55,481 bases of DNA from RGIG8748 sp045544515 (GTDB lineage: Bacteria > Bacillota > Clostridia > UMGS1810). The notes beneath the pieces were generated by a model. The model saw only the letters and a list, made by a program, of their open reading frames with translations, was not told the DNA's origin and searched no databases. The DNA is taken from NCBI GenBank assembly GCA_045544515.1, contig JAZPZD010000011.1:1-55481 (forward strand), written 5' to 3'. Position 1 is the stretch's first letter. The number at the start of each line of letters is the position of its first letter. The position numbers and the translations under genes are program-made. This document shows, piece after piece, positions 42,419 to 52,183 of the stretch.

Positions 42419-42811
42419 ATGAACAAAATAATAGAAAAAGCAAGAGAACTCGGTATGATGATTGCCGAGAGTGACGAATTAAAAGCACTAAAAGGTGCAG
42501 AAGAGATGCAGCTTCAGGACCCCGAGGCGACAGAGCTCATGATGGAATATTCCGTAACAAGAGAAAAACTGTCCAAAGAGGCATCAAAAAGCGACCTTAC
42601 CAAAGAAGAGTTTGAAAAAATTCAGACCGAAATGGAAGAGGCATTTAAAAAGCTCATGACAAACGAAAACATCAAAAGATATATAGATGCCAACACCAAG
42701 TTTAAGACACTAATCGACCAGGTCAATTCCATAATTGCATATTTTGTAAAAGGCGAAGAAAACGCAGGCAGCTGCTCGGGCAACTGCCAGAGCTGCGGCG
42801 GATGTAACTAA
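42419..42811 (+). CDS. ricA: RicA (YmcA)-like protein of the YlbF/YmcA family
   Basis: 130-aa helical protein of the Com_YlbF family, in the same place as Bacillus ymcA (between miaB and mutS). In Bacillus, RicA with RicF and RicT forms a complex that carries iron-sulfur clusters and governs RNase Y-dependent mRNA maturation. Here a glycine/cysteine tail holds C119, C123, C126 and C129 (CSGNCQSCGGC), a compact potential cluster-binding site. Ribosome site AAAAGGTGAG. Role by synteny and family. Confidence 0.85.
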   Translation: MNKIIEKARELGMMIAESDELKALKGAEEMQLQDPEATELMMEYSVTREKLSKEASKSDLTKEEFEKIQTEMEEAFKKLMTNENIKRYIDANTKFKTLIDQVNSIIAYFVKGEENAGSCSGNCQSCGGCN

Positions 42812-42840
42812 CTAAAGACAAATCGGAAACGGAGAAAGCT

Positions 42841-45453
42841 ATGAAGAAACTATCACCGATGATGCAACAATATTTTGACATCAAAAAAGAATATGAGGAT
42901 TGCATACTTTTCTTCCGTCTGGGCGATTTCTACGAGATGTTCTATGACGATGCCATAGTTGCATCGGATATACTTGAGATTACCCTTACCGGAAAGGACT
43001 GCGGAGAAGAGGAGAGGGCACCTATGTGCGGTGTTCCGTATCACAGCGCCCAAAACTACATTGCCCGTCTTATCAAAAACGGCAAAAAGGTTGCCATCTG
43101 CGAGCAGGTGGAAGACCCCAAAACGGCAAAAGGGATAGTTAAAAGAGATGTAATAAGGGTTATCACTCCCGGAACTGCCAACCTTGATGCAGTTCTTACA
43201 GATGACGAAAACAGCTTCCTCGCGTGCGTGTATATAAATGGCGATGTGTATGCACTGTCCTTGTGCGATGTTTCAACGGGCGAGCTTGTTACAACAGAGG
43301 GGCCTTTTGACCCTGTGGAAAATCAGCTTGTAAACACTCTGGCGTGCTTTAAACCCAAGGAAATCATAATAAACGACAAAGCCTACCAAAACAGTAGGTC
43401 TATAATGGAACTCAAAAACCGAGTGGATTTTTATGGGAGCTATGTGCCCGAGGAGTACTTTGACTTTGACAGTGCAAGACAAGTTGTATACGAAAAACTC
43501 CCCTGCCTCAAATCAGACGATATCCTCTACGGCAAGGACAACTGCATAAAATCCCTGGGAGCACTTTTTGAATATCTCAAGGAAACGCAAAAGATTGACC
43601 TTTCGCATATAGGCGAAATATCCTACTACAAAAACTGCGACTATATGGATATAGATATGTCGTCAAGAAGAAATCTGGAGCTTACCGAAAATATGCGCGA
43701 CAAGGGCAAAAAAGGCTCACTCTATTCCATATTGGATAAGACCAAAACAGGTATGGGTGCCAGAAAGCTGAAAAGCTGGATAGACAGACCCCTCGTTGAT
43801 GTTTCTTCCATAGAAAACAGGCTCTGCGCGGTAGATGAGCTCACCCAAAACGGTGTTCTGCTTGAGGAATTTACCGAGAACTTTAAGAAAATTCACGATA
43901 TGGAGAGGATAATAAGTAAGACCGTTTACGGCTCGTGCAATGCCAGGGATTTTATTGCATTAAAGCACAGTCTTATGGCACTTCCCGAAATATACAAATC
44001 GCTCTCCAATGCACAAAATCCGCTTATGAAAGATGCGTATTTCAACTTTGATATGCTAAAGGACATATGCACTCTTCTTAATGATGCAATACTCGAAGAC
44101 GAAGAAAAGCAGCCGCCCCTTACTATCCGCGAGGGCGGAATAATAAAGCAAGGCTTTGACAAGGAGCTCGACCGCCTGCGTGCCGTTATGACGGGCGGAA
44201 CGGGAGTTCTGGCAGAGCTGGAAGCCGAAGAAAAGGAAAAAACAGGCATCAAAACGCTAAAGGTGGGCTACAACAAGGTGTACGGATACTACATCGAGGT
44301 ATCCAAATCCTTTGTGGATCAGGTTCCCCCTGATTATATAAGAAAGCAAACCCTTACAACAGGCGAAAGATATATCACAGAAAAATTAAAGGAACTCGAA
44401 AACACCATCCTCGGAGCAAAAGAGAGGGTAAACGACCTTGAATACGAGGACTTTATGTATGTGCGCGGCGAGATAAACAAAAATATGCACCGCATCAAAA
44501 AGATGGCAGAGATTGTGGCGGTGTTGGATGTTCTCTCTTCGCTTGCATCGGTTTCACTAAAAAACGGCTATGTAAAGCCGAGTGTTAATGACGGCGACGA
44601 AATAAAAATCGAAGGCGGCAGACACCCCATAGTAGAGCTTTTTGGAAACGGAAGTCTGTTTGTGCCAAACGATACATACTTAAACACCACCGACAGCCGA
44701 TTTTCGCTTATTACAGGGCCCAATATGGCAGGTAAATCCACATATATGAGGCAGACCGCCATAATAACCCTTATGGCACAGATTGGCTCGTTTGTCCCTG
44801 CAAAAAGTGCCTCAATCGGCATAGTTGACAAGATATTTACAAGAATAGGTGCGTCCGATGATCTGGCGTCGGGGCAGAGTACCTTTATGGTAGAGATGAA
44901 CGAGGTAAGCCACATCCTCAAAAACGCAACCAAAAAGAGCCTGCTTGTATTGGACGAAATCGGCAGAGGCACCAGCACCTACGACGGTCTTTCCATTGCG
45001 TGGGCGGTGGTAGAATATATCTGCCATAACATCGGGGCAAAGTCGCTTTTTGCCACACATTATCACGAACTAATCGAGCTCGAGGAGAGAGTAGCCGGTA
45101 TCAAAAACTACTCTGTTGCCGTAAAGCGAAGAGGCGAGGACATCACATTTTTACGAAAGATTGTCCGCGGAGGAACAGACGACAGCTTTGGTATTGAGGT
45201 TGCCCGTCTTGCAGGCGTGCCCGACGAGGTAATCAAAAGGGCAAGAGAGGTACTTGACATCGTAGAGGCAGGCGAAAACAAGGAAAGACCCCATATAGAC
45301 CAAAAGCTGACCAAAATGGAGGGCGACAAGGCTCTTACAAGGTCCATTTGCGAAGAAATATTAAACATTGACATAACCACACTTACACCCCTTGAGGCGA
45401 TGAACGAACTGTACAAATTGCAGAAAAAGGCAGGCGAGATTATTGAAAATTAA
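42841..45453 (+). CDS. mutS: DNA mismatch repair protein MutS
   Basis: Recognises mismatches. The N-terminal mismatch-binding domain has the conserved FFRLGDFYEMFYDDA (Phe and Glu that probe the base pair). The core follows, then the ATPase with Walker A TGPNMAGKSTYMRQ (about 625-638), DEIGRGTSTYDG and ATHYHEL. The C-terminal tail is short. 870 aa. Overlaps mutL by 11 bp. Confidence 0.98.
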   Translation: MKKLSPMMQQYFDIKKEYEDCILFFRLGDFYEMFYDDAIVASDILEITLTGKDCGEEERAPMCGVPYHSAQNYIARLIKNGKKVAICEQVEDPKTAKGIVKRDVIRVITPGTANLDAVLTDDENSFLACVYINGDVYALSLCDVSTGELVTTEGPFDPVENQLVNTLACFKPKEIIINDKAYQNSRSIMELKNRVDFYGSYVPEEYFDFDSARQVVYEKLPCLKSDDILYGKDNCIKSLGALFEYLKETQKIDLSHIGEISYYKNCDYMDIDMSSRRNLELTENMRDKGKKGSLYSILDKTKTGMGARKLKSWIDRPLVDVSSIENRLCAVDELTQNGVLLEEFTENFKKIHDMERIISKTVYGSCNARDFIALKHSLMALPEIYKSLSNAQNPLMKDAYFNFDMLKDICTLLNDAILEDEEKQPPLTIREGGIIKQGFDKELDRLRAVMTGGTGVLAELEAEEKEKTGIKTLKVGYNKVYGYYIEVSKSFVDQVPPDYIRKQTLTTGERYITEKLKELENTILGAKERVNDLEYEDFMYVRGEINKNMHRIKKMAEIVAVLDVLSSLASVSLKNGYVKPSVNDGDEIKIEGGRHPIVELFGNGSLFVPNDTYLNTTDSRFSLITGPNMAGKSTYMRQTAIITLMAQIGSFVPAKSASIGIVDKIFTRIGASDDLASGQSTFMVEMNEVSHILKNATKKSLLVLDEIGRGTSTYDGLSIAWAVVEYICHNIGAKSLFATHYHELIELEERVAGIKNYSVAVKRRGEDITFLRKIVRGGTDDSFGIEVARLAGVPDEVIKRAREVLDIVEAGENKERPHIDQKLTKMEGDKALTRSICEEILNIDITTLTPLEAMNELYKLQKKAGEIIEN

Positions 45454-47389
45454 TATACTACCTACCGAAATTGCCAATATGATAGCTGCAGGCGAGGTTG
45501 TAGAAAGACCAAGCTCTGTGGTAAAGGAGCTGTGCGAAAACTGTATTGATGCAGGTGCAAAGAGCATCACTGTGGAAATCAAAAAGGGCGGAATTATGTA
45601 TATAAGAGTGACCGACGACGGTCACGGAATAGAAAAAGACCAGATAGAAACCGCCTTTTTGCCTCACGCCACCAGCAAAATTCAAAAGGCATCCGACCTT
45701 GATGCAATAGGCACTCTGGGTTTCAGAGGCGAGGCACTTGCGAGTATTGCGGCGGTGTCCAGGGTTGAGGTTTTTTCCAAGACGCCAGGCTGTGACATCG
45801 GTACCTGCCTTACCGTTGAGGGCGGCGTTGTAAGAGAAAAATCCGATGCAGGGTGCGCCGACGGCACCACGATGATTGTGCGTAATCTCTTTTTTAACAC
45901 ACCTGCAAGAATGAAGTTTTTAAAAAGCGATGCTGCAGAGACGGGCTACATAACAGAGGTTATAAACAAGATGGTTTTGAGCCACCCCGAGATAGCATTC
46001 AGATATATAAACAACGGCAAAACCGTTCTTTCGTCAAACGGAGACGGCAAGCTGTTATCTGCCATACACACCGTTTTCGGCAAGGAATATATGCAAAATA
46101 TGACCGAGGTATGCTATGAAGAAGACGGCTTTAGGATAACAGGCTATGTGGGCAATTCCCGCCTTTCCAGAAAGGACAGACGCCACCAGATATTCTTTGT
46201 AAACAGCCGAAACATACAGTCGAGGATAATGAGTTCGGCAGTCAGCGAAGCGTACAAGAGCACGGTTATGACGGGGCATTTCCCCGTTTGTGTATTAAAG
46301 GCGGAGGTAAACCTTAAGGATGTGGATGTAAATGTGCACCCATCCAAAATCGAGGTACGCTTTGCCGACGAAAAGAGAGTGTACAATTCGGTTTTCTGGG
46401 CGGTAAAAAATGCCCTTACAGAAAACAAGTTTGTGCCCGAATTTGAAATCAAAAGTTCTGTCGGGTCAAAAAACGCAGAGGGCACTATGGTAAAAAATGC
46501 CCCGAGCTACGACACCGCAAAGCAGATGGAAATAAATTTACTTAAGGATTACTATGTAGACACCCCAAAAAAAGAGGAGGTCTACAAGCCCATAGGCGAG
46601 ATAAAACCGCCCCCTGTGCCCCAAAAGGAAGAAAAGATAGACACAGCTATGCCGTTTTTCTCTTCGCCGGAAGAGGCGGACACATCGAGGTTCAAAACCA
46701 AAAAGGAAGAAACGCCTGTGGTTTTGGAAAAAAAGGTCATTCAAAGTACTCGCAACATAGAGGTTACGCAAATTTCCGATGAAGAAAAACGAAAGAATAT
46801 TACGGCAGATGTGGATTTCAAACTCGTGGGACAGGCATTTGGAACATATATAATAGTCCAGGTGGATAACGAGATAATGTTTATCGACCAGCACGCCGCA
46901 CACGAAAGACTTTATTATGAGGAGCTTTTGGAGGAGTTTAAAACAAGCGGGGTATCGAGCCAGCTTATGCTACTTCCCGTTACAATGACACTTCTTCCAT
47001 ACGAGGTAAGCCTCGCAGAAGAAAACCGCGATTTTTTTGCCCGTCTGGGATTTGAAACAGACATATTCGGCAAGGATGCCCTCATAATCCGTGCAACCCC
47101 CGGTATGATGGAGGATAAGGACATAAAAGACGCCGTGTCGGAGATACTATCAATGCTTATAAACGCAAGTGAGAGTGCCACTCTCGAAATGTACGAAAAC
47201 GCTCTCCACACAGTAGCTTGCAAAAGAGCCCTCAAGGGTAACAGTGCCCTTAACGAAAAGGAAATGAAAGTCCTTTGCGAAAGAGTTCTCTCTCTTGGCG
47301 AGGGCATAAACACCTGCCCGCACGGCAGACCCATTATGATTAAAATGAGCAAATACTCTCTGGAAAAACAGTTTAAGAGAATAGTGTAG
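45443..47389 (+). CDS. mutL: DNA mismatch repair endonuclease MutL
   Basis: Matchmaker and nicking enzyme of mismatch repair. The GHKL ATPase has ERPSSVVKELCENCIDAGA, DDGHGIEKD and GTLGFRGEALASI. A linker of about 100 residues rich in P, E and K follows, then the C-terminal domain with the endonuclease motif DQHAAHERLYYEE (about 482) and CPHGRPIMIKM. The endonuclease motif fits a species without MutH. It starts at TTG 45443 inside the end of mutS. Confidence 0.97.
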   Translation: MKINILPTEIANMIAAGEVVERPSSVVKELCENCIDAGAKSITVEIKKGGIMYIRVTDDGHGIEKDQIETAFLPHATSKIQKASDLDAIGTLGFRGEALASIAAVSRVEVFSKTPGCDIGTCLTVEGGVVREKSDAGCADGTTMIVRNLFFNTPARMKFLKSDAAETGYITEVINKMVLSHPEIAFRYINNGKTVLSSNGDGKLLSAIHTVFGKEYMQNMTEVCYEEDGFRITGYVGNSRLSRKDRRHQIFFVNSRNIQSRIMSSAVSEAYKSTVMTGHFPVCVLKAEVNLKDVDVNVHPSKIEVRFADEKRVYNSVFWAVKNALTENKFVPEFEIKSSVGSKNAEGTMVKNAPSYDTAKQMEINLLKDYYVDTPKKEEVYKPIGEIKPPPVPQKEEKIDTAMPFFSSPEEADTSRFKTKKEETPVVLEKKVIQSTRNIEVTQISDEEKRKNITADVDFKLVGQAFGTYIIVQVDNEIMFIDQHAAHERLYYEELLEEFKTSGVSSQLMLLPVTMTLLPYEVSLAEENRDFFARLGFETDIFGKDALIIRATPGMMEDKDIKDAVSEILSMLINASESATLEMYENALHTVACKRALKGNSALNEKEMKVLCERVLSLGEGINTCPHGRPIMIKMSKYSLEKQFKRIV

Positions 47390-47391
47390 AT

Positions 47392-48330
47392 ATGGAAAAA
47401 CAAAAAGTCGTTCTGATAGCAGGGCCCACAGGTGTCGGCAAGACGGCATCGTCGGTGGTTCTTGCAAAAAAACTTAATACCGAGATAATATCGTGCGACT
47501 CTATGCAGATATATAAGGGAATGGACATAGGCACAGCCAAGGTGACACCTCTTGAGGCAGACGGCGTAGTCCACCATATGACAGATATAATCTCCCCCGA
47601 CAAAAGCTTTTCGGTATGCGACTATGTCGATATGGCAAAAAGGTGCATAGAAGAAATTGCCAAAGACGGCAAAATCCCGCTTGTTGTAGGCGGTACGGGA
47701 CTCTATGCGGACAGTCTGTTAAAGGGCATTGATTTTGACAAAGATGCCTCAAAGGACGATTCTTACCGAAAGCATCTTGTGTCCGTTGCCGAGCAAAAGG
47801 GTGCACAGTATCTGCACACCCTTCTCGCCCAAAAGGACAGAGAAAGTGCCGACGCTATCCACCCCAATAATGTAAAGAGGGTAATAAGGGCACTGGAGTA
47901 CTATCACATCACAGGAGAGAAGATATCCCATCACAACGAGTGCACCAAAAACAAGGAAGCACCGTACAATTCTGTGAGGATTTATTTTACAAGAGAAAGA
48001 GAAAATCTGTACAAAAGGATAGATATGCGTGTTGACGAGATGATAGAACTGGGTCTCGAAGATGAGGTAAAAGCTCTCAAAGAAAAGGGCATCGGCGAGG
48101 ATACCACAGCTATGCAGGCAATAGGCTACAAGGAAATGTACGCATATCTTACCAAAAAGATAGGTTTTGACGAAGCGGTAAATCTCATAAAGCAATCTTC
48201 CCGTCATTATGCCAAAAGACAGCTAACCTGGTTTAAACGCGACAAGGACGGCATATGGCTAAATCTTGACGAGTTTTCTTCTACGGAGGATATAGCTCAA
48301 AGGTGCCTGGAAATTGCTTTTGATAGATAA
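47392..48330 (+). CDS. miaA: tRNA dimethylallyltransferase MiaA
   Basis: Transfers a dimethylallyl group to A37 of tRNAs reading U-starting codons, the step before MiaB. P-loop GPTGVGKTASSVVLA, CDSMQIYKGMDIGTAK, GGTGLYADSLLKG and the C-terminal AIGYKEM/SRHYAKRQLTWFKRD motifs are all present. 312 aa, 2 bp after mutL. No hfq follows. Confidence 0.97.
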   Translation: MEKQKVVLIAGPTGVGKTASSVVLAKKLNTEIISCDSMQIYKGMDIGTAKVTPLEADGVVHHMTDIISPDKSFSVCDYVDMAKRCIEEIAKDGKIPLVVGGTGLYADSLLKGIDFDKDASKDDSYRKHLVSVAEQKGAQYLHTLLAQKDRESADAIHPNNVKRVIRALEYYHITGEKISHHNECTKNKEAPYNSVRIYFTRERENLYKRIDMRVDEMIELGLEDEVKALKEKGIGEDTTAMQAIGYKEMYAYLTKKIGFDEAVNLIKQSSRHYAKRQLTWFKRDKDGIWLNLDEFSSTEDIAQRCLEIAFDR

Positions 48331-48340
48331 GGAGTAATCT

Positions 48341-49555
48341 ATGAAAAAAACAGTCAAATTAATATCCGTTATCGCGGCGGTATTTCTGTTTATCGTGCTT
48401 ATGGTAAAGTTATTTGGTAACGGCATCAAGCTCGAAATGGTCTATCATGGCGAAATGGAAAAATCGCATAGCTTCAGGGCACTTGTAATAAGAGACGAAA
48501 CGGTTGTAACCACAGACAAAAAAGGAATACTCGAGTCTATGGTAAAAGACGGCGAAATGGTCCGCAAAAACAAGCACATTGCCAGTGTGTACGAAAGCGA
48601 CATAGACGACGAGGTAAAAAACAACCTCAATAACATAACAAGGCGTATAGAAGAAATAACCAAGGTAAAGGAAGAAAACCAGAGTGCCGTGGTGGGCGGA
48701 TTTCACCTGGAGAGCACAATAGATGCCAAGATAAGAGAGCTTATGACGGCGACGGAAAAGGGCGATATGGAAAAGGTATCGCAGATAAGTGCGGATCTGG
48801 GACTTTTGAACGACAAGAAAAACGCCATAGAAAACGGCGAACAATACACCGACAAGGTTCTCTCTGACTTAAAGGCAGAAAGACAAAAGTACGAAAAAGA
48901 GCTCGGCAACTCCAAGGCGGACCTCTTTTCGCCTGTGTCGGGGATATATACAACCAAGATGGACGGATACGAAAAAATCGTAACAAGCGATGCCATAGGC
49001 AAAATGACGCCCTACGATTTCGAAACCATATCCAAGATGGACCTGTCTGCCAAAACCGCCAAAAAAGACGGAAATGTGTGCAAGATAATAGACGGCTTTA
49101 GCTGGTCGGTGGCTTTTGTAGCTACCGAAAAGGAAATATCCAAGCTAAAGGAGGGCTCGTCGGTATATATAAGAAATTCCAAGCTTGCCAAGGACAACAG
49201 GGCATCTATAAGCTACATCTCCACCCCCGTCAACGGCAACTATCTCGTGGTTGCCACATCCAACGAAAATTCCGCCTGGGCTATGGAAGAAAGGTTTGCA
49301 GACATACACCTTATACGCAGTAAGTACAAGGGGTTAAAGGTCCCCGTAAAAGCCATCAGGGTAATAGATAACAAGACGGGTGTGTATGTGGTTATAGACG
49401 GCATAGTCCACTTCAAAGAGGTAGAGGTACTCTACAAGGATTCGGGCTATGCAATAGTCAAAGAGGACAACTCCTCGCAGGGCGGACTTTTGCTCTATGA
49501 CGAGGTTGTGGTATCGGGCAAAAAACGCTTAAAGCCCGGACAAAAAATATCATAA
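48341..49555 (+). CDS. HlyD-family-like membrane protein
   Basis: 404-aa protein with one N-terminal transmembrane helix (about 6-25), a biotinyl-lipoyl-like stretch (DETVVTTDKKGILESMVKDGEMVRKNKHIASV) split by a coiled coil (about 85-185), then beta-rich segments. The layout is that of HlyD/periplasmic-adaptor proteins, yet no ABC transporter or outer-membrane partner is present. Such genes often sit just before yggS-sepF-ylmH-divIVA in Clostridia, which suggests a link to the cell envelope or division. Ribosome site AAGGAG. Confidence 0.75.
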   Translation: MKKTVKLISVIAAVFLFIVLMVKLFGNGIKLEMVYHGEMEKSHSFRALVIRDETVVTTDKKGILESMVKDGEMVRKNKHIASVYESDIDDEVKNNLNNITRRIEEITKVKEENQSAVVGGFHLESTIDAKIRELMTATEKGDMEKVSQISADLGLLNDKKNAIENGEQYTDKVLSDLKAERQKYEKELGNSKADLFSPVSGIYTTKMDGYEKIVTSDAIGKMTPYDFETISKMDLSAKTAKKDGNVCKIIDGFSWSVAFVATEKEISKLKEGSSVYIRNSKLAKDNRASISYISTPVNGNYLVVATSNENSAWAMEERFADIHLIRSKYKGLKVPVKAIRVIDNKTGVYVVIDGIVHFKEVEVLYKDSGYAIVKEDNSSQGGLLLYDEVVVSGKKRLKPGQKIS

Positions 49556-49572
49556 AGAGGAAGTAATTTAAG

Positions 49573-50250
49573 ATGAGCATAGAACAAAACCTTTTGGATA
49601 TAAGGCAAAACATAGAAAATGCTTGCAAAAAGGCAGGCAGAAAAAAGGAAGATGTGTGTCTTTTGGCGGTTACAAAGACCATTGATGCACAAAGGATAAA
49701 CGAGGCGATATCTCTTGGTGTAACCGACATCGGCGAAAACAGAGTTCAGGAGCTTTTGGCAAAATATGATTTGGTAGACAGAGGTGTCAACTGGCATCTA
49801 ATTGGCCACCTGCAGACCAACAAGGTAAAGTACATTGCCGACAAGGTGTGTATGATACACTCGGTAGAAAGTCTGCCCCTTGCCATAGAGATAGACAAAA
49901 GATGTGCCAAAATAGATAAGGTTATGGATATCCTCGTGGAAGTAAATGTATCGGGTGAAGAGAGCAAAAGCGGCATAAATCCCGAAAATGCGGTGGAGTT
50001 TATAACAGAAATATCAAAACTCAATAACATTCGCGTAAAGGGACTTATGACAATGGCACCGTTTGAGGCGGAAAATGTCGAATTGCATCAAATTTTTTCG
50101 GATTTACATAAAATTTCTGTTGACATATCGTCAAAAAAATTAGATAATGTTAGTATGGAACATCTGTCTATGGGTATGTCGGGCGACTATGAGGTTGCCG
50201 TCCAGGAAGGCTCCACCATTGTACGCATAGGCACTGCGGTGTTTAAATAA
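49573..50250 (+). CDS. yggS: YggS family pyridoxal phosphate homeostasis protein
   Basis: PLP-binding protein (PLPBP) without known enzyme activity, involved in vitamin B6 balance. Visible motifs are LAVTKTIDAQRINEAISLG (PLP lysine), GENRVQELLAKY, WHLIGHLQTNK and LSMGMSGDYEVAVQEGSTIVRIGTAVF. 225 aa. In Gram-positives it lies in the division cluster just before sepF, as here. Confidence 0.96.
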   Translation: MSIEQNLLDIRQNIENACKKAGRKKEDVCLLAVTKTIDAQRINEAISLGVTDIGENRVQELLAKYDLVDRGVNWHLIGHLQTNKVKYIADKVCMIHSVESLPLAIEIDKRCAKIDKVMDILVEVNVSGEESKSGINPENAVEFITEISKLNNIRVKGLMTMAPFEAENVELHQIFSDLHKISVDISSKKLDNVSMEHLSMGMSGDYEVAVQEGSTIVRIGTAVFK

Positions 50251-50290
50251 CTGTACTTATGTATAATATAGAAAGGATTGAACATATAAA

Positions 50291-50764
50291 ATGAGCGAAT
50301 TTATGAACAAGGTTCTTAACTTTATGGGTATCGGCGATGTTGAAGAAGGCCAGGAAGAAGTGTATGCCGAGGAAACAAAAGACGATATCTTTACACCCGA
50401 GATTAAGTCAAGATATCAGGAAACTTCGCACGCACCCGCCCATTCGGGCAGAAAGAGCAAGGTGGTAAACATCCACGCTACCACACAGTTAAAGGTAGTG
50501 GTTCTTCAGCCTACAACCTACAACGACGCTACAGAAATTGCAGGACATTTAAAGGAAAAGAAACCCGTTGTTGTAAATCTGGAAAAGCTGGACAAGGATA
50601 CCGCAAGAAAGATTGTGGACTTTTTAAGCGGAGCTGTGTATGCGTTGGACGGCTCTATGCAAAAGGTTTCAAACGGAATACTGCTTCTTGTTCCTTATAC
50701 AATGGGCATAATGGGCGATTTTTCCGACGAAATAAAAACTCACGCACTTTTTGATTTCTTTTAA
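50291..50764 (+). CDS. sepF: Cell division protein SepF
   Basis: FtsZ-binding septum protein that forms rings at the membrane. The N-terminal 15 residues can form the membrane-binding amphipathic helix, a charged linker follows, and the SepF domain covers about 60-157 (VVLQPTTYNDATEIAGHLKEKKPVVVNLE, DFLSGAVYALDGSMQKV, FLLVP-like GILLLVPY). 157 aa. Ribosome site GAAAGGATT. Confidence 0.96.
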   Translation: MSEFMNKVLNFMGIGDVEEGQEEVYAEETKDDIFTPEIKSRYQETSHAPAHSGRKSKVVNIHATTQLKVVVLQPTTYNDATEIAGHLKEKKPVVVNLEKLDKDTARKIVDFLSGAVYALDGSMQKVSNGILLLVPYTMGIMGDFSDEIKTHALFDFF

Positions 50765-50767
50765 AAT

Positions 50768-51541
50768 ATGACAGACAGAAAACAGGTTCTCTGGGGAGTA
50801 AACAGCGACTCTGACAGGCTGTTTTTGTCCAGAATGTGTGACATAAACGACAAGAGCGATCTTACAGGCAGGATAATGCACACGAGGTTTTTAACCCCGA
50901 AAGAGCAGATGCTTATATCACAGAGGCAAAGCCACTTTGGCAGTGTTGAGTTTTTTGGCGGGTATGACGATGCAGAGCGAAAGATTGCGTTTTTTGTGCC
51001 AAATGACTGGGAGGAAAAGCCCTCTTCGATAACTGCAGTAAGGATCCGCCCCACCAACAAACGCACCTACTCGCACAGGGATTATCTGGGCTCGCTTTTA
51101 GCTCTTGGCATCACGAGGGAGCTAACCGGCGATATCGTAACAGACAGTGACGGTGCTGTGGTCTTTGTTATGCAGGAAATTGCGGATTTCATCCTTATGA
51201 ATTTGTCGAGGGTTGCAAGTGCCTCTGTTAAAACGGAGCTTACAGACATATCCTCGGATATGGCAAACACAAAAAGCTTTAAGGATATATCCTGCACTGT
51301 GTCTTCTATGAGATTAGATTGCGTTCTATCTGCTGTAATGGGTAAATCCCGTGCTTACAGCTCGGGTGTTATAGAAGAAGGGCTGGCGTCGGTAAACTAT
51401 GAGGTAACCAAAAACACAACCTGCAAGATAAAATCGGGCGACATCATCTCTGTAAAAGGGTTTGGCAAGGCGGTTATATCGACCGACGAGCATCTGACCA
51501 AAAAAGGCAGAATACACATAGAAGTAAAAAAATACATTTAA
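50768..51541 (+). CDS. ylmH: S4-domain RNA-binding protein YlmH
   Basis: Division-cluster protein with a C-terminal S4 domain (about 178-235, RLDCVLSAVMGKSRAYSSGVI). The N-terminal YlmH region includes FLTPKEQMLI and the conserved HRDYLGSLLALGI(T)RE. In Bacillus YlmH has been linked to rescue of stalled ribosomes. 257 aa, 3 bp after sepF. Confidence 0.95.
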   Translation: MTDRKQVLWGVNSDSDRLFLSRMCDINDKSDLTGRIMHTRFLTPKEQMLISQRQSHFGSVEFFGGYDDAERKIAFFVPNDWEEKPSSITAVRIRPTNKRTYSHRDYLGSLLALGITRELTGDIVTDSDGAVVFVMQEIADFILMNLSRVASASVKTELTDISSDMANTKSFKDISCTVSSMRLDCVLSAVMGKSRAYSSGVIEEGLASVNYEVTKNTTCKIKSGDIISVKGFGKAVISTDEHLTKKGRIHIEVKKYI

Positions 51542-51558
51542 CAAAGGAGGAAACAGGT

Positions 51559-52005
51559 ATGATTACACCAATGGATTTACGCACAAAAACCTTTAAAAAG
51601 GCACTTAACGGATATGACAAAAAGGAAATAGACGAATATATGGAGCTTTTGATAGCTGATTACGAAAAGGTATACAAGCAGTCTGTGGAAACAGGCGACA
51701 AGATAAATACTCTCACAAAGCTCCTGGATAGCTACAAAGGTATGGAAGACACTATGAAGGAGTCGCTGATAGTAGCACAGAAGACTGCCGACGACCTCAT
51801 AAGAAATGCAACAGAGAGAGCAGAAATCATAGTAGACGAAGCCAAGATAGAGGCGAAAAATCTCGTTGCCGAAGCAACGAGCGAAGTAAACAGAATAAAC
51901 ACACAGCTTTCGGAACTTAAAAGTGCAATGGATATGTACAGGACAAAGGCTGTGGGAATGCTTACTGCACAGATAGAAGTAGTGAACAAGTTTGAAACCG
52001 AATAA
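51559..52005 (+). CDS. divIVA: DivIVA-family protein
   Basis: 148-aa polar/septal scaffold. The N-terminal lipid-binding motif is MITPMDLRTKTFKKALNGYDKKEIDEYM, followed by long coiled coils ending FETE. Last of yggS-sepF-ylmH-divIVA. AAAGGAGG precedes the ATG. The stop runs into a strong terminator. Confidence 0.95.
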   Translation: MITPMDLRTKTFKKALNGYDKKEIDEYMELLIADYEKVYKQSVETGDKINTLTKLLDSYKGMEDTMKESLIVAQKTADDLIRNATERAEIIVDEAKIEAKNLVAEATSEVNRINTQLSELKSAMDMYRTKAVGMLTAQIEVVNKFETE

Positions 52006-52036
52006 AAAAAGGGGGGAATTATCCCCCTTTTTTTTA
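52004..52036 (+). terminator. Terminator after divIVA
   Basis: A7-G5 stem paired with C5-T7 around GAATTAT, directly on the stop codon, with a following T run. Confidence 0.92.
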
Positions 52037-52122
52037 CTCGTTTTTTTGCAACTCTATGTTTATCTGATTTTTCTCTGTATCGGATTTTACAAAAACAAAT
52101 GAATTTTTTGGGCAAATACACC

Positions 52123-52151
52123 TTGACATTTACTTGCAATAAATATATAAT
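52123..52151 (+). promoter_or_regulatory. Sigma-A promoter of rsmD
   Basis: TTGACA (52123-52128), 17-bp spacer, TATAAT (52146-52151), 33 bp before the rsmD start. Confidence 0.9.
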
Positions 52152-52183
52152 AGTTATATGTATGATAAAAGGGGCGTTATGCT

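Noticed and set aside
46915..47577. 220-aa minus-strand open frame
   Set aside because: Complement of mutL/miaA with no start signal.
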